A DNA stretch of 64,000 nt from Stappia albiluteola (GCF_014050225.1 NZ_JACFXV010000054.1:62001-126000); one strand, 5' to 3'. Positions 9,899-19,464 are shown, counted from the stretch's first letter. The notes: generated by a model from the sequence alone, not told the origin. Made by a program: numbers and translations.

Positions 9899-10242
9899 GC
9901 GAGACCTGGTGGTGGCCTTACCTGATGATCATCGTGGCCGGATGGCTGGCCACGGATATCTGGCGCTGGCTCGGCGTCCTGGTGGGGGGCAGGCTGCGCG
10001 AAGACAGCGAAGCGCTGATGTGGGTGCGGGCGGTCGCGACCGCGCTAGTCGCCGGCGTCATTTCACGGCTGATCCTGTTCCCGACAGGTGCGCTCGCCGG
10101 CTCGCCGCTTGGCCTGCGCATTGCGGCGGCATCCATCGGCTTCGTTGCATTCCTGCTTTCCCGGCAGAAGGTCGTGGTCGGGGTGCTGACCGCCGAGGTG
10201 GTGCTCGTCGTCGGCTGGCTGGCAATCGGTGGGGTCCGGTAG
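9895..10242 (+). CDS. azlD: AzlD family transport protein small subunit
   Basis: The 115-residue hydrophobic protein has about four predicted helices and the length and composition of AzlD, the partner needed by AzlC. Its start ATG overlaps the azlC stop by 4 bp, implying translational coupling. A strong hairpin follows the stop at 10247-10265. Confidence 0.85.
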   Translation: MSETWWWPYLMIIVAGWLATDIWRWLGVLVGGRLREDSEALMWVRAVATALVAGVISRLILFPTGALAGSPLGLRIAAASIGFVAFLLSRQKVVVGVLTAEVVLVVGWLAIGGVR

Positions 10243-10246
10243 GATG

Positions 10247-10265
10247 CGGGGGCAAGTTGCCCCCG
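10247..10265. terminator. Hairpin between convergent azlD and HIT gene
   Basis: A perfect stem CGGGGGCAA/TTGCCCCCG with a one-base loop sits between two converging genes. No strong T-run follows on either strand, so it may work with flanking sequence or as an RNA stabiliser. Confidence 0.6.
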
Positions 10266-10279
10266 TTGCCGCTTCCTGT

Positions 10280-10708
10280 TCAGCCGATGACTGCCCGGAT
10301 CTTGGCCGTGTGCTCGGCCAGAAGCTCTTGCGGTGCCATTTCGCCGGTATGCGGCTTCAGCTTCACGCCCTCGAACCGGGGAATGACGTGGACATGGGTG
10401 TGGAAGACGATCTGCCCGCCTGCAGGCTCCGAAAACTGCTGGATCGTCGTGCCGTCGGCGTTGAACGCCTCGACCACTGCGCGGGCAAGCTTCTGCGCGG
10501 TCGCCATCACCGCGAACAGGTCCTCTTCCGCGATGTCCAGAATGTTGCGTGATGCTGCCTTGGGAATGACAAGGCAATGGCCGTCGCCGCGCGGCATGAT
10601 GTCCATGAAGGCCAGTGTCTTGTCGTCCTCGTAGATCTTGTGGCAGGGCAGTTCGCCCCTGAGGATCTTGGCGAAAACATTCTGGTCGTCGTAGGCGGGT
10701 TTCGTCAT
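10280..10708 (-). CDS. HIT family nucleotide-binding protein
   Basis: Histidine-triad proteins hydrolyse or transfer nucleoside monophosphates. The 142-residue protein has the hallmark HTHVHVIPR near residues 97-105 and N-terminal residues (VFAKILRGELPCHKIYEDD) typical of the HinT/Hit branch. These are soluble cytoplasmic homodimers. It is monocistronic and converges with azlCD. The exact substrate is not deducible. Confidence 0.93.
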   Translation of the reverse strand: MTKPAYDDQNVFAKILRGELPCHKIYEDDKTLAFMDIMPRGDGHCLVIPKAASRNILDIAEEDLFAVMATAQKLARAVVEAFNADGTTIQQFSEPAGGQIVFHTHVHVIPRFEGVKLKPHTGEMAPQELLAEHTAKIRAVIG

Positions 10709-10784
10709 CTCAGCGGTCTTTCCGTGATGCGCTCTTCAGGTCCCGGCGCTGCAAGGCCAGGGGCCTGTCTGTTGTTGAGGAATA

Positions 10785-10815
10785 GATTCAACGCCTTCCC
10801 AATTCGATTCAAGAA
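10785..10815. repeat. Dispersed short repeat, copy A
   Basis: This 31-base stretch starts GATTCAACGCCTTCCCAATT and matches 11946-11976 at 27 of 31 positions in the same orientation. It lies just beyond the stop codon of the FemAB-like gene that contains the other copy. A GATTCA word in inverted form (TGAATC) follows at about 10828 and contains the stop codon of that gene. Confidence 0.6.
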
Positions 10816-10831
10816 TGCGGAAAAAGATGAA

Positions 10832-12193
10832 TCATTGGAGTCCCTTATCCGGCGGTGTTTCAGTCTTTCGGAAAGGCGAATGTTCGGAGAGTACCTCGCT
10901 CTCCACCTGCACGGCCGCGCGCTCGTGTTCCAGATAGTCCGCAACCGCGCGCCGCAATCCGCCGTGGGCGATCCAGTGGGCTGAACGGGTGATGGTGGGA
11001 AGGTACCCGCGAGCCAGCTTGTGGGCACCCTGGGCGCCGGCTTCCACGCGCTTCAGTCCGCGCGAAATGGCGAATTCGATCGCCTGATAATAGCAGACCT
11101 CGAAATGCAGGAAGGGGTGGTCTTCGAGGCAACCCCAGTTGCGGCCGAACAGCGTATCCGAGCCGATGAGGTTCAGTGCGCCGGCAATCGGCCTGCCGTC
11201 CCGCTTCGCCATGATCAGGAGCACCCGGTCGGCGAGTTTCTCGCTGAGAAGAGAGAAGAACAGGCGATTGAGATAGGGGCGGCCCCATTTGCGGCTGCCC
11301 GTGTCCATGTAGAAGGCGTAGAAGGCGTCCCAGTGGGCTTCGGTCAGATCGGTGCCGGTTACCCACTCGATCTCGATGCCGGCCTCAAGCGCCTCCCGCC
11401 GCTCCTTGCGGATCTGCTTGCGCTTGCGCGAAGCGAGGGCCGCGAGGAAGTCGTCGAAGTTCCCGTAGCCTTCATTCTCCCAATGGAACTGCTGGTCGGT
11501 GCGAAGCAGATAATCTTCCTCGCCCAGGATCTCCCATTCTTCCTCGGTCATGAAGGTGATATGCGCCGAGGAAGCGTGCGTGTGGCGGCAGAGTTCGGCA
11601 AGGCCGCCAGACAGGGCGCGGATCGCCGCCTTGCGGTCGATCGTCGGGCCGGTGAGGAACCGGCGGCCGGTGGCCGGCGTGAAGGGGACCGAGCACTGCA
11701 GCTTCGGATAATAGTTGCCGCCGGCACGAAAGAAGGCGTCCGCCCAGCCGTGGTCGAAGACATATTCGCCCTGCGAATGGTTCTTCAAATAGCAGGGGAG
11801 CGCTGCATGAACAGGGCCGCCGATCTCCTCCAGAAGCAGATGCTGACCAAGCCACCCGGTTTTCTGCGTCGCGCAGCCGGATTCTTCCAGCGCGGATAGA
11901 AAGGCGTGCGAAATGAAAGGGTTGAATGCGGGTACTTGTCGAGGTGATTCAGCTCCTTCGCAATCCGATTCAAGAACTTCAGATCCTGATTCAGAAAGCG
12001 AACCGGCGGGTGCGAGCCTGCCGCGGGGCTCAAGCTTCCAGCCGGGATTGGCAAGGCCGTCCCAGACGTTGGCCGGAACCTCGGCAAGCGAACTGACGAC
12101 CCTGAGCTGGAAATCCCGGGTATCCTCGGCTTGGGCGGTCAAGCGGGTGCCTCGTTGGATTGGTCTGGCGGTGGAGGGAGCATGGACGACCAT
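10832..12193 (-). CDS. GNAT/FemAB-like acyltransferase (DUF482 family)
   Basis: The 453-residue protein belongs to the peptidogalycan biosynthesis/recognition (DUF482) branch of GNAT-fold acyltransferases. The family is recognised by NPFISHAFLSALEESG (about residues 91-106), SRKRKQIRKER near 260 and the GRNWG...HFEVCYYQAIEFA block near 355. The start ATG at 12193 has GCGGGAG upstream. Residues about 52-89 form a low-complexity Ser/Glu/Pro-rich stretch between WDGLANPG and NPFIS that, from family memory, looks like an extra in-frame insertion. It is encoded partly by the repeat at 11946-11976. The substrate is unknown. Confidence 0.85.
   Translation of the reverse strand: MVVHAPSTARPIQRGTRLTAQAEDTRDFQLRVVSSLAEVPANVWDGLANPGWKLEPRGRLAPAGSLSESGSEVLESDCEGAESPRQVPAFNPFISHAFLSALEESGCATQKTGWLGQHLLLEEIGGPVHAALPCYLKNHSQGEYVFDHGWADAFFRAGGNYYPKLQCSVPFTPATGRRFLTGPTIDRKAAIRALSGGLAELCRHTHASSAHITFMTEEEWEILGEEDYLLRTDQQFHWENEGYGNFDDFLAALASRKRKQIRKERREALEAGIEIEWVTGTDLTEAHWDAFYAFYMDTGSRKWGRPYLNRLFFSLLSEKLADRVLLIMAKRDGRPIAGALNLIGSDTLFGRNWGCLEDHPFLHFEVCYYQAIEFAISRGLKRVEAGAQGAHKLARGYLPTITRSAHWIAHGGLRRAVADYLEHERAAVQVESEVLSEHSPFRKTETPPDKGLQ
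11946..11976. repeat. Dispersed short repeat, copy B, inside the FemAB-like gene
   Basis: This 31-base stretch starts GATTCAGCTCCTTCGCAATC and differs from copy A (10785-10815) at four positions. It lies in the coding part for the Ser/Glu-rich segment (about residues 73-83) and keeps the frame open. Confidence 0.6.
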
Positions 12194-12262
12194 CTACGCT
12201 CCCGCAAACGCCATTAAAACTAAGCCGCTCCGCGGGAACCGCAAGGCGGCATCAGTGCGTAA

Positions 12263-13048
12263 CTATTGCGCAATCGTCTTTTCCGGCTGTCCGGCCTCCG
12301 GATCGAAGCCTTCGAAGACGATCTGATCGGCGAAGAGCTCAGCGCGTTGGCGGTCTGTCTGATTGCGCACCGTCCAGGTGATCAGCGGCTTGCCGAACCA
12401 GCGATTGAGGATCGCCGGGCCGGGGGCAGGCAGATCGCGGACGCTGTAGGAAACGAAATGCGGCCTCGTGCGCGGCGCGTGCAGCAGATGGCGCAGCATG
12501 AAGCGCTCTATCCGGCTGAACTGCCCCCAATCCTTGGGGTCGCGCGTGGAGTCGGCGACGATGCCCCGCGGCAGGTCCGGAGCAACCTCTCGCAATACGC
12601 TGAGCATGTCGGGATCGAAGGACTTCACCACTACCGGTCCGTCGTAGCGGGCGAGCCGCTCGGCAATCCGCGTGACGAAGGCGCGCTGCGAATCCCGCCG
12701 GTTATGCGACTTGATCTCGATGCAGAGCCCGACCTTGCCATCCACCAGGGCAAGCAGGTCGTCCAGGCGCCAGAGCTTGTCGGTAGTGCCGCGCATCGGC
12801 ACGTCCTTCAACTCGTCGAACGTCCTGGCAATGACCGGTCCGGTTTCGAAGGTCAGCCGGTCGAGATCGTCGTCGTGAAAGACAAGCGCGTCGCCATCGG
12901 CCAATTCCTGCACATCGACCTCGATGTTGAAATTGCGCTCGATCGCCGCCGCAACGGCGGAAGGCGTATTCTCGATGCGGCCCTCGGCGGCATTGTGGTA
13001 GCCGCGATGCGCGATCGGGCGGGCGGTAAGCCAGGATATGTCAGGCAT
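12263..13048 (-). CDS. Glycerophosphodiester phosphodiesterase family protein
   Basis: The enzyme hydrolyses glycerophosphodiesters to glycerol-3-phosphate and an alcohol. The start ATG at 13048 (MPDISWL) gives 261 residues with the GDPD motifs IAHRGYHN near residue 12, ENTPSAVAAAI near 24 and the EVDVQELADGDALVFHDDDLDR block near 39-62, which holds the metal-binding E, D and H. A signal peptide is not evident, so it is probably cytoplasmic (UgpQ-like). The longer upstream frame shows no conserved sequence. Confidence 0.9.
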   Translation of the reverse strand: MPDISWLTARPIAHRGYHNAAEGRIENTPSAVAAAIERNFNIEVDVQELADGDALVFHDDDLDRLTFETGPVIARTFDELKDVPMRGTTDKLWRLDDLLALVDGKVGLCIEIKSHNRRDSQRAFVTRIAERLARYDGPVVVKSFDPDMLSVLREVAPDLPRGIVADSTRDPKDWGQFSRIERFMLRHLLHAPRTRPHFVSYSVRDLPAPGPAILNRWFGKPLITWTVRNQTDRQRAELFADQIVFEGFDPEAGQPEKTIAQ

Positions 13049-13157
13049 GGGTGCGGAACCGGAAAGGCAGGTTGTGAAAGGCGCGCCAATGAAGCGTCGC
13101 GCCGGGCTGGCCGGGCCAGAATGGGCCGGCGCCGGGAAAAGGGCGCCGGCCAGGAGG

Positions 13158-13622
13158 TCAGGAGACCTCGAAGATCGCCTCGACTTCAACGGCGACGCCG
13201 AATGGCAGGGCGGCAACGCCGACTGCGGAGCGGGCATGGCGGCCCTTTTCGCCGAGCGCCTCGACCATGAAGTCGGACGCGCCGTTGACGACCTTCGGCT
13301 GATCGCCGAAATCGGGCGTGCAATTCACGAAGCCGACAAGCTTGACCAGCCGTACGACCTTGTCGAGATCGCCGAGGGCGGCTTTGGCCTGGGCAAGCAG
13401 GTTGATGGCGCAAAGCCTGGCGGCCACCTGGCCCTGCTCGACACCGTAGTCGGCGCCAAGCTTGCCCTTGTGTTCAATACCGTTCGGCCCCATGGGAATC
13501 TGACCGGAAATGAAGAGCTGCGAGCCGGTGCGCACGAAAGGCACGTAATTGGCGGCAGGTGCCGCCGCCTGCGGCAGCGTGACCCCAAGGGCGGCCAGCC
13601 GTTGTTCGATTTCGCCGGACAT
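13158..13622 (-). CDS. RidA family protein (YjgF/YER057c/UK114)
   Basis: RidA-type proteins hydrolyse reactive enamine/imine intermediates from amino acid metabolism. The 154-residue sequence shows FISGQIPMGPNG, the central AAARLCAINLLAQAKAALG-like helix and the C-terminal LPFGVAVEVEAIFEV strand. The RidA catalytic Arg position is replaced in this sub-branch (GFVNCTPDF rather than CxRVNxxP), as in the longer RidA-like subfamily, so deaminase activity is less certain. It lies 109 bp upstream of the phosphodiesterase gene on the same strand. Confidence 0.88.
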   Translation of the reverse strand: MSGEIEQRLAALGVTLPQAAAPAANYVPFVRTGSQLFISGQIPMGPNGIEHKGKLGADYGVEQGQVAARLCAINLLAQAKAALGDLDKVVRLVKLVGFVNCTPDFGDQPKVVNGASDFMVEALGEKGRHARSAVGVAALPFGVAVEVEAIFEVS

Positions 13623-13801
13623 TGTGTCCTCCTCGATAATTCAACCGGGGGCGACCTTGGCGCAGAATCGGGGGGGCTTCAAGCGGCTGCCGGAGGGCTT
13701 TTTCAACCGTTGTCCCGCCCATGAACGGAAGTGCTGGCCTGTCGCCCGTATTTGAGCGAAAATCGGCGGTAAATCGGGATTTCGGCGTTCAGGAGAAATT
13801 G

Positions 13802-14662
13802 ATGGGAATTGGTGATCAGGCGTACCGGACACTTCTGGCGCTGGGCCTTGCGATCGGCGCGATGGCGGGTGCCGCTCCGAGCGCATTTGCCGGCATCGAA
13901 TTGATGCCGCATCGGGCCATCTATGACATGGAACTGGGCCAGGCGGACGACGACGCGGGCATTGCCGGCCTTTCCGGCCGCATGGTCTACGAATTCACGG
14001 GCGGCGCCTGCGAGGGCTACAGCGTTTCATTCCGGTTCGTGACCGAGCTATCGAGCGCGGAAGGCGGCGTGCGGGTGACCGATCTGCAGACGACCTCGTT
14101 CGAGGAGCCGTCCGGCAAGGGCTACCAGTTCCTGACGAAGACCTTCATCGACCGCCAGTTAGCCGAGGAAACGCGCGGCCGCGCCGAACATGCGAATGGC
14201 GGCGTCGAGGTGGAACTGAAGAAGCCGTCCGAGAAGACCGTGGACCTCAGGAACAAGGTGCTTTTCCCCACGCAGCATCTGCAGGCACTGCTGGCGGCCG
14301 CCGAAAAGGGCGATGCGGTCTTCGTGGCGGATGTGTTCGATGGCTCGGAGACCGGCGAGAAGGTTTATTACACGACCTCGATCATCGGGCAGCAGCGCAA
14401 GGGCGCGGGCAAGCCACAGGAAGATGCGGAAGCCGCGGTCTCCAAGCTGGATGGGCTGACGCACTGGCCGGTGACGATTTCCTATTTCGAGGACGACACG
14501 GATGCGGGTGGCGAGAAGACGCCGGTCTATCAGCTCGGCTTCCTGCTCTACCAGAACGGTGTGAGCCGCCGTCTGGTCCTCGACTACGGCGAGTTCAAGA
14601 TCCGCGGCCATCTGGTCGAGTTGGAGCCGCTCGAGCCGGCGGATTGCGCCAGGGCGAACTGA
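13802..14662 (+). CDS. eipB: EipB-like periplasmic cell-envelope integrity protein (DUF1849)
   Basis: EipB of Brucella is a periplasmic beta-spiral protein needed for envelope integrity. I choose the ATG at 13802, preceded by CAGGAG, giving 286 residues with a Sec signal peptide (LALGLAIGAMAGAAPSAFA). The mature protein begins with IELMPHRAIYDMEL, contains YEFTGGACEGYSVSFRFVTEL with one of the two family cysteines, and ends LVELEPLEPADC with the second. The two cysteines fit the known intramolecular disulphide. The longer frame from 13721 lacks a binding site. Confidence 0.85.
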   Translation: MGIGDQAYRTLLALGLAIGAMAGAAPSAFAGIELMPHRAIYDMELGQADDDAGIAGLSGRMVYEFTGGACEGYSVSFRFVTELSSAEGGVRVTDLQTTSFEEPSGKGYQFLTKTFIDRQLAEETRGRAEHANGGVEVELKKPSEKTVDLRNKVLFPTQHLQALLAAAEKGDAVFVADVFDGSETGEKVYYTTSIIGQQRKGAGKPQEDAEAAVSKLDGLTHWPVTISYFEDDTDAGGEKTPVYQLGFLLYQNGVSRRLVLDYGEFKIRGHLVELEPLEPADCARAN

Positions 14663-14692
14663 GCAGGTCCAAATCCGCAGGACACGGAAGCT

Positions 14693-16024
14693 TCAGGCCT
14701 GACCCGGATCGCGGCGGCGTTTCTGGCCAAGCGTCAATCCGAGTTCCACCGATCCCTTGCCGAAGCGGGAACGCAGATCGTCGATCGCGCGTTCCGCCTT
14801 GGCACGCTGGCCGGATTGCCGGTCAACCAGATCGTCCGGATCGGCAAAGGCCGCATCCGCCAGATCGCTGACGCCGATGCCGATCAGGCGGAACCGGCGG
14901 CCATTCGTCTCCGCCCGCAGCAGTTCGTCGCCGACCCGGCTGATCCGGTCGGCAAGCTGGGTGGGGTCGGCAAGCGTGCGCGAGCGGGTGATCGTGCGGA
15001 AATTGTCCGTCTTCAGCTTCAGGGTGATGGTTCGGCCCGACAGGCCGGCCGTCTTGCAGCGCTCCGAGACCTTTTCCGCAAGCCGCCGCAACACCGGCCG
15101 CAAGGCCTCGTAGGCGGCAAGGTCCACGTCGAAGGTCGTTTCCGCGCTGACGCTCTTCGTCTCGCGCTCCGGGGATACGGAGCGATCGTCCTTGCCCCGG
15201 CTGAGCTTGGCCAATCGCAGTCCCATTGCACCGTAGCGGCGGGCGAGATCGGTCGCGTCCATGCCCTGAAGCTGGCCGATCGTATGGATACCGTCGCTCG
15301 CAAGCCTCTCCTGGAAGACCTTGCCGACGCCCCAGATGAGGCCGACCGGTTTCGTCGCAAGAAAGCTTTCGGCCTCCGCAGCGCCGATCACCGAGAAGCC
15401 GCGCGGCTTTTCCATGTCGGATGCGATCTTTGCCAGGAACTTGTTGGGCGCGAGGCCGACCGACACGGTCACACCGACCTCGGCCTCGATAGATCTGGCA
15501 AAGCGGCCGAGCGTCTCGGCGGCACTGGCATGGTGAAGACGCTCGGTACCGGACAGATCGAGGAAAGCCTCGTCGATCGACAGCGGCTCGACCATCGGGG
15601 TGAGGGCACGCATTCTTTCGCGGATCTCGCGACCCACCCGGACGTATTTTTCCATGTCCGGCTTGATCACCACCGCATCCGGGCAAAGCTCCATTGCCTT
15701 GAACATCGGCATCGCCGAACGCACGCCCGAAATGCGGGCTATGTAGCAGCAGGTCGAGACGACGCCACGTTTTCCTCCGCCGACAATCACCGGCAGATCG
15801 CGCAAATCCGGATTGTCGCGCTTTTCCACCGAAGCGTAGAAGGCGTCGCAGTCGATATGCGCGATGGCGAGCCTGTCCAGCTCCTCATGCTTTACGAGAC
15901 GAGGGCTGCCGCATGCCGTGCAACGATGCGCGGTGACCGGTGGCCGCGCGCCGCAATCGCGGCAGAGCGCTCGGCTGGAGGCTGCGCTTTGCGAAGGTCC
16001 GATCGGTCCGCCAGGCGATGTCAT
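14693..16024 (-). CDS. dinB: DNA polymerase IV with N-terminal zinc-binding leader
   Basis: This Y-family translesion polymerase has 443 residues. The palm/fingers show [13 protein letters not shown] with Asp near 58 and LSIDEAFLD with Asp151/Glu152, the metal-binding acidic residues. The DNA-binding HhH segment ([13 protein letters not shown]) and little-finger domain follow. A non-canonical leader of about 45 residues carries CRDC-x10-CTAC (Cys21, 24, 35, 38), a putative zinc knuckle, as I recall from other rhizobial DinB proteins. No beta-clamp motif could be assigned with certainty at the C-terminus. It converges with eipB. Confidence 0.93.
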   Translation of the reverse strand: MTSPGGPIGPSQSAASSRALCRDCGARPPVTAHRCTACGSPRLVKHEELDRLAIAHIDCDAFYASVEKRDNPDLRDLPVIVGGGKRGVVSTCCYIARISGVRSAMPMFKAMELCPDAVVIKPDMEKYVRVGREIRERMRALTPMVEPLSIDEAFLDLSGTERLHHASAAETLGRFARSIEAEVGVTVSVGLAPNKFLAKIASDMEKPRGFSVIGAAEAESFLATKPVGLIWGVGKVFQERLASDGIHTIGQLQGMDATDLARRYGAMGLRLAKLSRGKDDRSVSPERETKSVSAETTFDVDLAAYEALRPVLRRLAEKVSERCKTAGLSGRTITLKLKTDNFRTITRSRTLADPTQLADRISRVGDELLRAETNGRRFRLIGIGVSDLADAAFADPDDLVDRQSGQRAKAERAIDDLRSRFGKGSVELGLTLGQKRRRDPGQA

Positions 16025-16056
16025 CTGCGCCCGAAAGCAAGGGGTTGCGTGCCGAC

Positions 16057-16722
16057 TCAGCCGCCGAGCACGCCCTCAATATAGGTCCGGGTCTGGTGCC
16101 AGTCATTGGTTTTCAGTCCCAGTCCCTCCAGTGGCTCAGCGGTCGCGAGGAAGCGGGCGTCGGCAATGAACTGGATCAGCACCGCATTGGCCAGCGAGGC
16201 GCGCACCGAACGCAGGTTCGACGGGCTATCGTCGATGAAGATCACGCCTTCCCGGCGGCCGGCGGCAAGGGCCGCAACCGCGCCGCCTTTCGGTCCGCGG
16301 TTGGTGACGAGCGGAAAGGAAATGCCGTTTCTTTCCAGCAGGGAGGTGCGCACCGGCTTGTTGTGGCCGCCCGGAAGATTGGTCAAAAGCACGATGTCGG
16401 CGAATTCGGAAAGCGCGTTGAGGCTATCGGCCGCGCCATCCACCAGTCTTTGCTCTCCGGCGTGCGCGTCGAAAAAGCCCTGGATCATCGAGCGGACGGT
16501 TTCGTCGTTCGCGGGACTTCCGTCCAATGCGCTGATGTTTCCGATCAGTTTGTAGACGTGGCTGTCGAAGCGATAGCCGCGCTGGCCGATATACTCCTCC
16601 AGGTGGGGAATGAAGTGCAGCACGACTTCGTCGATGTCGCAGACGATGAGGGGACGCGTGCCTTTCGGCAACACCGAGATCTGGGTGAGCGTTGCCGGTT
16701 CGACGGGATGAGGTTCGGCCAT
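16057..16722 (-). CDS. HAD superfamily hydrolase, function unknown
   Basis: The start at 16722 (MAEPHPVEP) gives 221 residues. Motif I is [11 protein letters not shown] near residue 29, motif II is LLTNLPGG near 112, a motif III lysine lies in the [10 protein letters not shown] segment, and motif IV is [11 protein letters not shown] near 163. It is a complete HAD phosphatase-like core. The second Asp of motif I is present (DID). It follows the DUF3572 gene by 7 bp on the same strand, so the two are co-transcribed. The upstream part of the longer frame overlaps DUF3572 and is not real. Confidence 0.88.
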   Translation of the reverse strand: MAEPHPVEPATLTQISVLPKGTRPLIVCDIDEVVLHFIPHLEEYIGQRGYRFDSHVYKLIGNISALDGSPANDETVRSMIQGFFDAHAGEQRLVDGAADSLNALSEFADIVLLTNLPGGHNKPVRTSLLERNGISFPLVTNRGPKGGAVAALAAGRREGVIFIDDSPSNLRSVRASLANAVLIQFIADARFLATAEPLEGLGLKTNDWHQTRTYIEGVLGG

Positions 16723-16729
16723 CTTCGGG

Positions 16730-17032
16730 TCAGATCTCGTTGCGTTGCTGGGCTTCGAACAGGATGTGATGGGCGGCGGCCACCATCGTCGGGCGGTAGC
16801 CCTTGGTTTCGCTGAACGCCAGGAGCAGCGCCTCATGCTCCATGTAGAATTCCAGGAGCCCCAGCAGGAACTCGGGATCGCCGGCGGCCTGGCGCAATTC
16901 GCGCGGGCCAATGCCGGACAGTGCGAGGAAGCGACCAAGGTGCTCAAGATCCTGGGCAAGATATCCAAGGGCGTCGGTCGCAAGCGCCTCGGCGCTTTCG
17001 AGCGTCAGGGACTTGTGGCTCCCGGTGGTCAT
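16730..17032 (-). CDS. DUF3572 family protein
   Basis: The small 100-residue, mostly helical protein matches the alphaproteobacterial DUF3572 family (SAEALATDALGYLAQD, LSGIGPRELR, then LLEFYMEHEALLLAF). Its function is unknown. It is divergent from divK and lies in front of the HAD gene, the usual rhizobial order. The 250-bp gap to divK probably holds both promoters. Confidence 0.88.
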   Translation of the reverse strand: MTTGSHKSLTLESAEALATDALGYLAQDLEHLGRFLALSGIGPRELRQAAGDPEFLLGLLEFYMEHEALLLAFSETKGYRPTMVAAAHHILFEAQQRNEI

Positions 17033-17285
17033 TAATGTTTGCCTTTCCGAAACGAATTCACCGTAGGATAGTCGCCAGTTCAGGAACCCTGGAGGTACCT
17101 CGGTCGCCCGATTTGCGACAGATGTTTTCCCTTTCAGGACCTAAACAGGGGGTGGGGCCAGCGCTACTGATGCCGGGTTCACTTTTCGCGGAAGGATCGC
17201 TTCCGCGCAAGCGGAACCGGCAAGCTCAAAGGGGGATCGGAGGCGATCCGCCGGCCGGCAAGGCGTTCAGGCGAAGGCGGGAATG

Positions 17286-17654
17286 ATGCCGAAAACTGTG
17301 CTGATCGTTGAGGATAACGAGCTCAACATGAAGCTGTTCCATGACCTCCTGGAGGCGCATGGCTATGAGACATTGCAGACGCGGACGGGGATCGAGGCGC
17401 TTGAACTGGCGCGCACCCACCGGCCGGATCTGATTCTGATGGACATCCAGCTGCCCGAAGTTTCGGGGCTCGAAGTTACCAAGTGGATCAAGGAGGACGA
17501 CGAGTTGAGGACCATTCCGGTCATTGCCGTCACCGCCTTCGCCATGAAGGGCGACGAGGAGCGAATCCGGCAGGGCGGTTGCGAAGCCTATATTTCCAAA
17601 CCGATTTCAGTGGTGAAGTTCTTGGAGACGGTTCGCTCCTATCTGGGCGAATAG
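17286..17654 (+). CDS. divK: Cell-cycle response regulator DivK
   Basis: This is a single-domain receiver controlling the PleC/DivJ-CckA-CtrA pathway in alphaproteobacteria. The protein begins [20 protein letters not shown], has the phospho-acceptor Asp53 in [13 protein letters not shown], and ends with the conserved [13 protein letters not shown] lysine loop. Two ATG codons are adjacent (17283 and 17286); MPK is the family start. It is followed after 22 bp by pleD, as in Caulobacter and rhizobia. Confidence 0.96.
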   Translation: MPKTVLIVEDNELNMKLFHDLLEAHGYETLQTRTGIEALELARTHRPDLILMDIQLPEVSGLEVTKWIKEDDELRTIPVIAVTAFAMKGDEERIRQGGCEAYISKPISVVKFLETVRSYLGE

Positions 17655-17676
17655 GTCTCGTTTCGGGGTCTGGGGA

Positions 17677-19044
17677 ATGACAGGGCGCATACTGGTCGTC
17701 GACGATGTGCGGGCCAACGTCAGGCTGCTGGAAGCGCGGCTGCTCGCCGAATATTTCGAGGTGAAGACGGCTTCGCGCGGCGAGGACGCGTTGTCTGCTG
17801 TCGCGTCCTGGCCCTGCGACGTCGTGCTGCTCGACGTGATGATGCCCGGCATGGACGGCTTCGAGACCTGCCGCCGGTTGAAGGCCGATCCGCGCAGTGC
17901 GCACATACCCGTCGTCATGATCACTGCGCTGGACCAGCTGGAGGACCGGATCAAGGGGTTCGAAGCCGGGGCGGACGATTTCCTCACGAAGCCGATCAAC
18001 GACATGGCCCTGGTCACGCGCGTGCGCAACCTGATCGCGCTGAAGCGGGCCACCGACGAGCTTCGCATGCGTGCCCAGACCGGATCGGCCTTTGGTGCGG
18101 ACGACGCCGACGACTGCGCCAGAGGCGCGCCATGCGCGAAGCTGCTTCTGGTTGACGATCGCGCGAGCTCGTCGGAACGCATTACCGCAATGCTTGGCGA
18201 TGATCATAACGTCGACGTCGAAAGCGACGCACAGCAGGCTTTCTTTCGTGTCGCGGACCAAAGCTACGACGGCGTTCTGGTCAGCCTGTCGCTGAACGAC
18301 TTCGACCCCTTGCGCCTCTGCTCGCAGCTGCGGGATCTGGAGCGGACGCGGCAGGTGCCTATCATGGTGCTTGCGGAGCCCGACGATCAGCCTCGCGTTT
18401 TGCGCGCGCTCGAACTTGGCGTGAACGACTATCTGCTCCGGCCGGTGGATCGCACCGAACTGAAGCTGAGGGTCCGCTCCCAGGTTGCCCGCAAGCGCGC
18501 CAACGACCGCCTGATCAACGACGTCCAGAAGACGATCGCGCTCGCGGTCACGGACGCCCTGACGGGGCTCTACAATCGCCGCTATCTCGAAACGCACCTG
18601 CGTACGCTGCTTCGCCAGGCGAGGGAACGCGATGCCGAGCTTTCCGTGCTGACGCTCGACATCGATTACTTCAAGACGGTCAACGACACGCACGGCCATG
18701 ACGCGGGCGACGATGTGCTACGCGAGTTCGCCCGCCGCATCCGCGCCAACATCCGCGGCCTCGACCTTGCCTGCCGTTTCGGCGGCGAGGAATTCGTGAT
18801 CGTCATGCCGGATACCGACCTGTCGATCGCCAACAAGGTGGCCGAGCGGATCCGCCGGCTCACGGCCTCGGCTCCCTTCCTGATCGGCAGGGACGGCGCC
18901 AAGCTAGATGTGACGGTGAGCGTCGGCGTTTCAAGCTATCAGGGCGAAACGGATACGCTCGACGAATTGCTCAAGCGGTCCGACAGGGCGCTTTATGCCG
19001 CCAAGCGCGAAGGGCGCAACCGGGTAGTGTCCCTTGCCGCGTAG
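17677..19044 (+). CDS. pleD: Diguanylate cyclase response regulator PleD
   Basis: The 455-residue protein makes cyclic di-GMP after phosphorylation, acting at the cell pole. The order is receiver 1 with acceptor Asp53 (LLDVMMPG), receiver 2 near 155-275 whose acceptor position is not Asp (VSLSLND, an adaptor receiver), then a GGDEF domain with GGEEF at 369-373. An inhibitory I-site RGLD lies at 360-363, five residues before it. This is the classical PleD layout. Operon with divK. Confidence 0.96.
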   Translation: MTGRILVVDDVRANVRLLEARLLAEYFEVKTASRGEDALSAVASWPCDVVLLDVMMPGMDGFETCRRLKADPRSAHIPVVMITALDQLEDRIKGFEAGADDFLTKPINDMALVTRVRNLIALKRATDELRMRAQTGSAFGADDADDCARGAPCAKLLLVDDRASSSERITAMLGDDHNVDVESDAQQAFFRVADQSYDGVLVSLSLNDFDPLRLCSQLRDLERTRQVPIMVLAEPDDQPRVLRALELGVNDYLLRPVDRTELKLRVRSQVARKRANDRLINDVQKTIALAVTDALTGLYNRRYLETHLRTLLRQARERDAELSVLTLDIDYFKTVNDTHGHDAGDDVLREFARRIRANIRGLDLACRFGGEEFVIVMPDTDLSIANKVAERIRRLTASAPFLIGRDGAKLDVTVSVGVSSYQGETDTLDELLKRSDRALYAAKREGRNRVVSLAA

Positions 19045-19464
19045 CGAGCGTGTGTGCAAGTTTCTCCCCCGGTGAACGACGGGCCGTCTTCTGGGTCGGG
19101 AATTAACCGTGTTGCTTTACTAAAATTCTAAATAGCTTTTAGCCAATTTCGTTCTTTTATTGATTCGCCAGCTCATCGCGCTAATCTGCAGATAATCAAA
19201 GGGCGCAACGCTCAATTCACTCCGAATATTCGGGTGAAAGCTTTGCGAACCCTTTAGATGCCCTACGGTGATCTCAGGTCCGCCGCATCTCCTGGATTCC
19301 GTGGGGTGGGTCGGCAGCGGTGCAGGTATGGAGTGGCCTCCTCGTGTCGCCTGCATCGCGCCGACCGCCTCTTTTGCCCAGAAAAATCAAATCGGTAAGC
19401 GGGTGCCTTCAGCAAGGTACGCCTTGGACCTTGCTGTTTCGGGCAGGGCTTTTCCGAAAAGCAA
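19045..19464. other. Gene-free stretch between pleD and the rpmG terminator
   Basis: No convincing reading frame, tRNA or riboswitch is visible. Composition drops in GC around 19110-19215. The pleD transcript must end here, but I see no strong hairpin with a T-run immediately after its stop. Confidence 0.5.
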
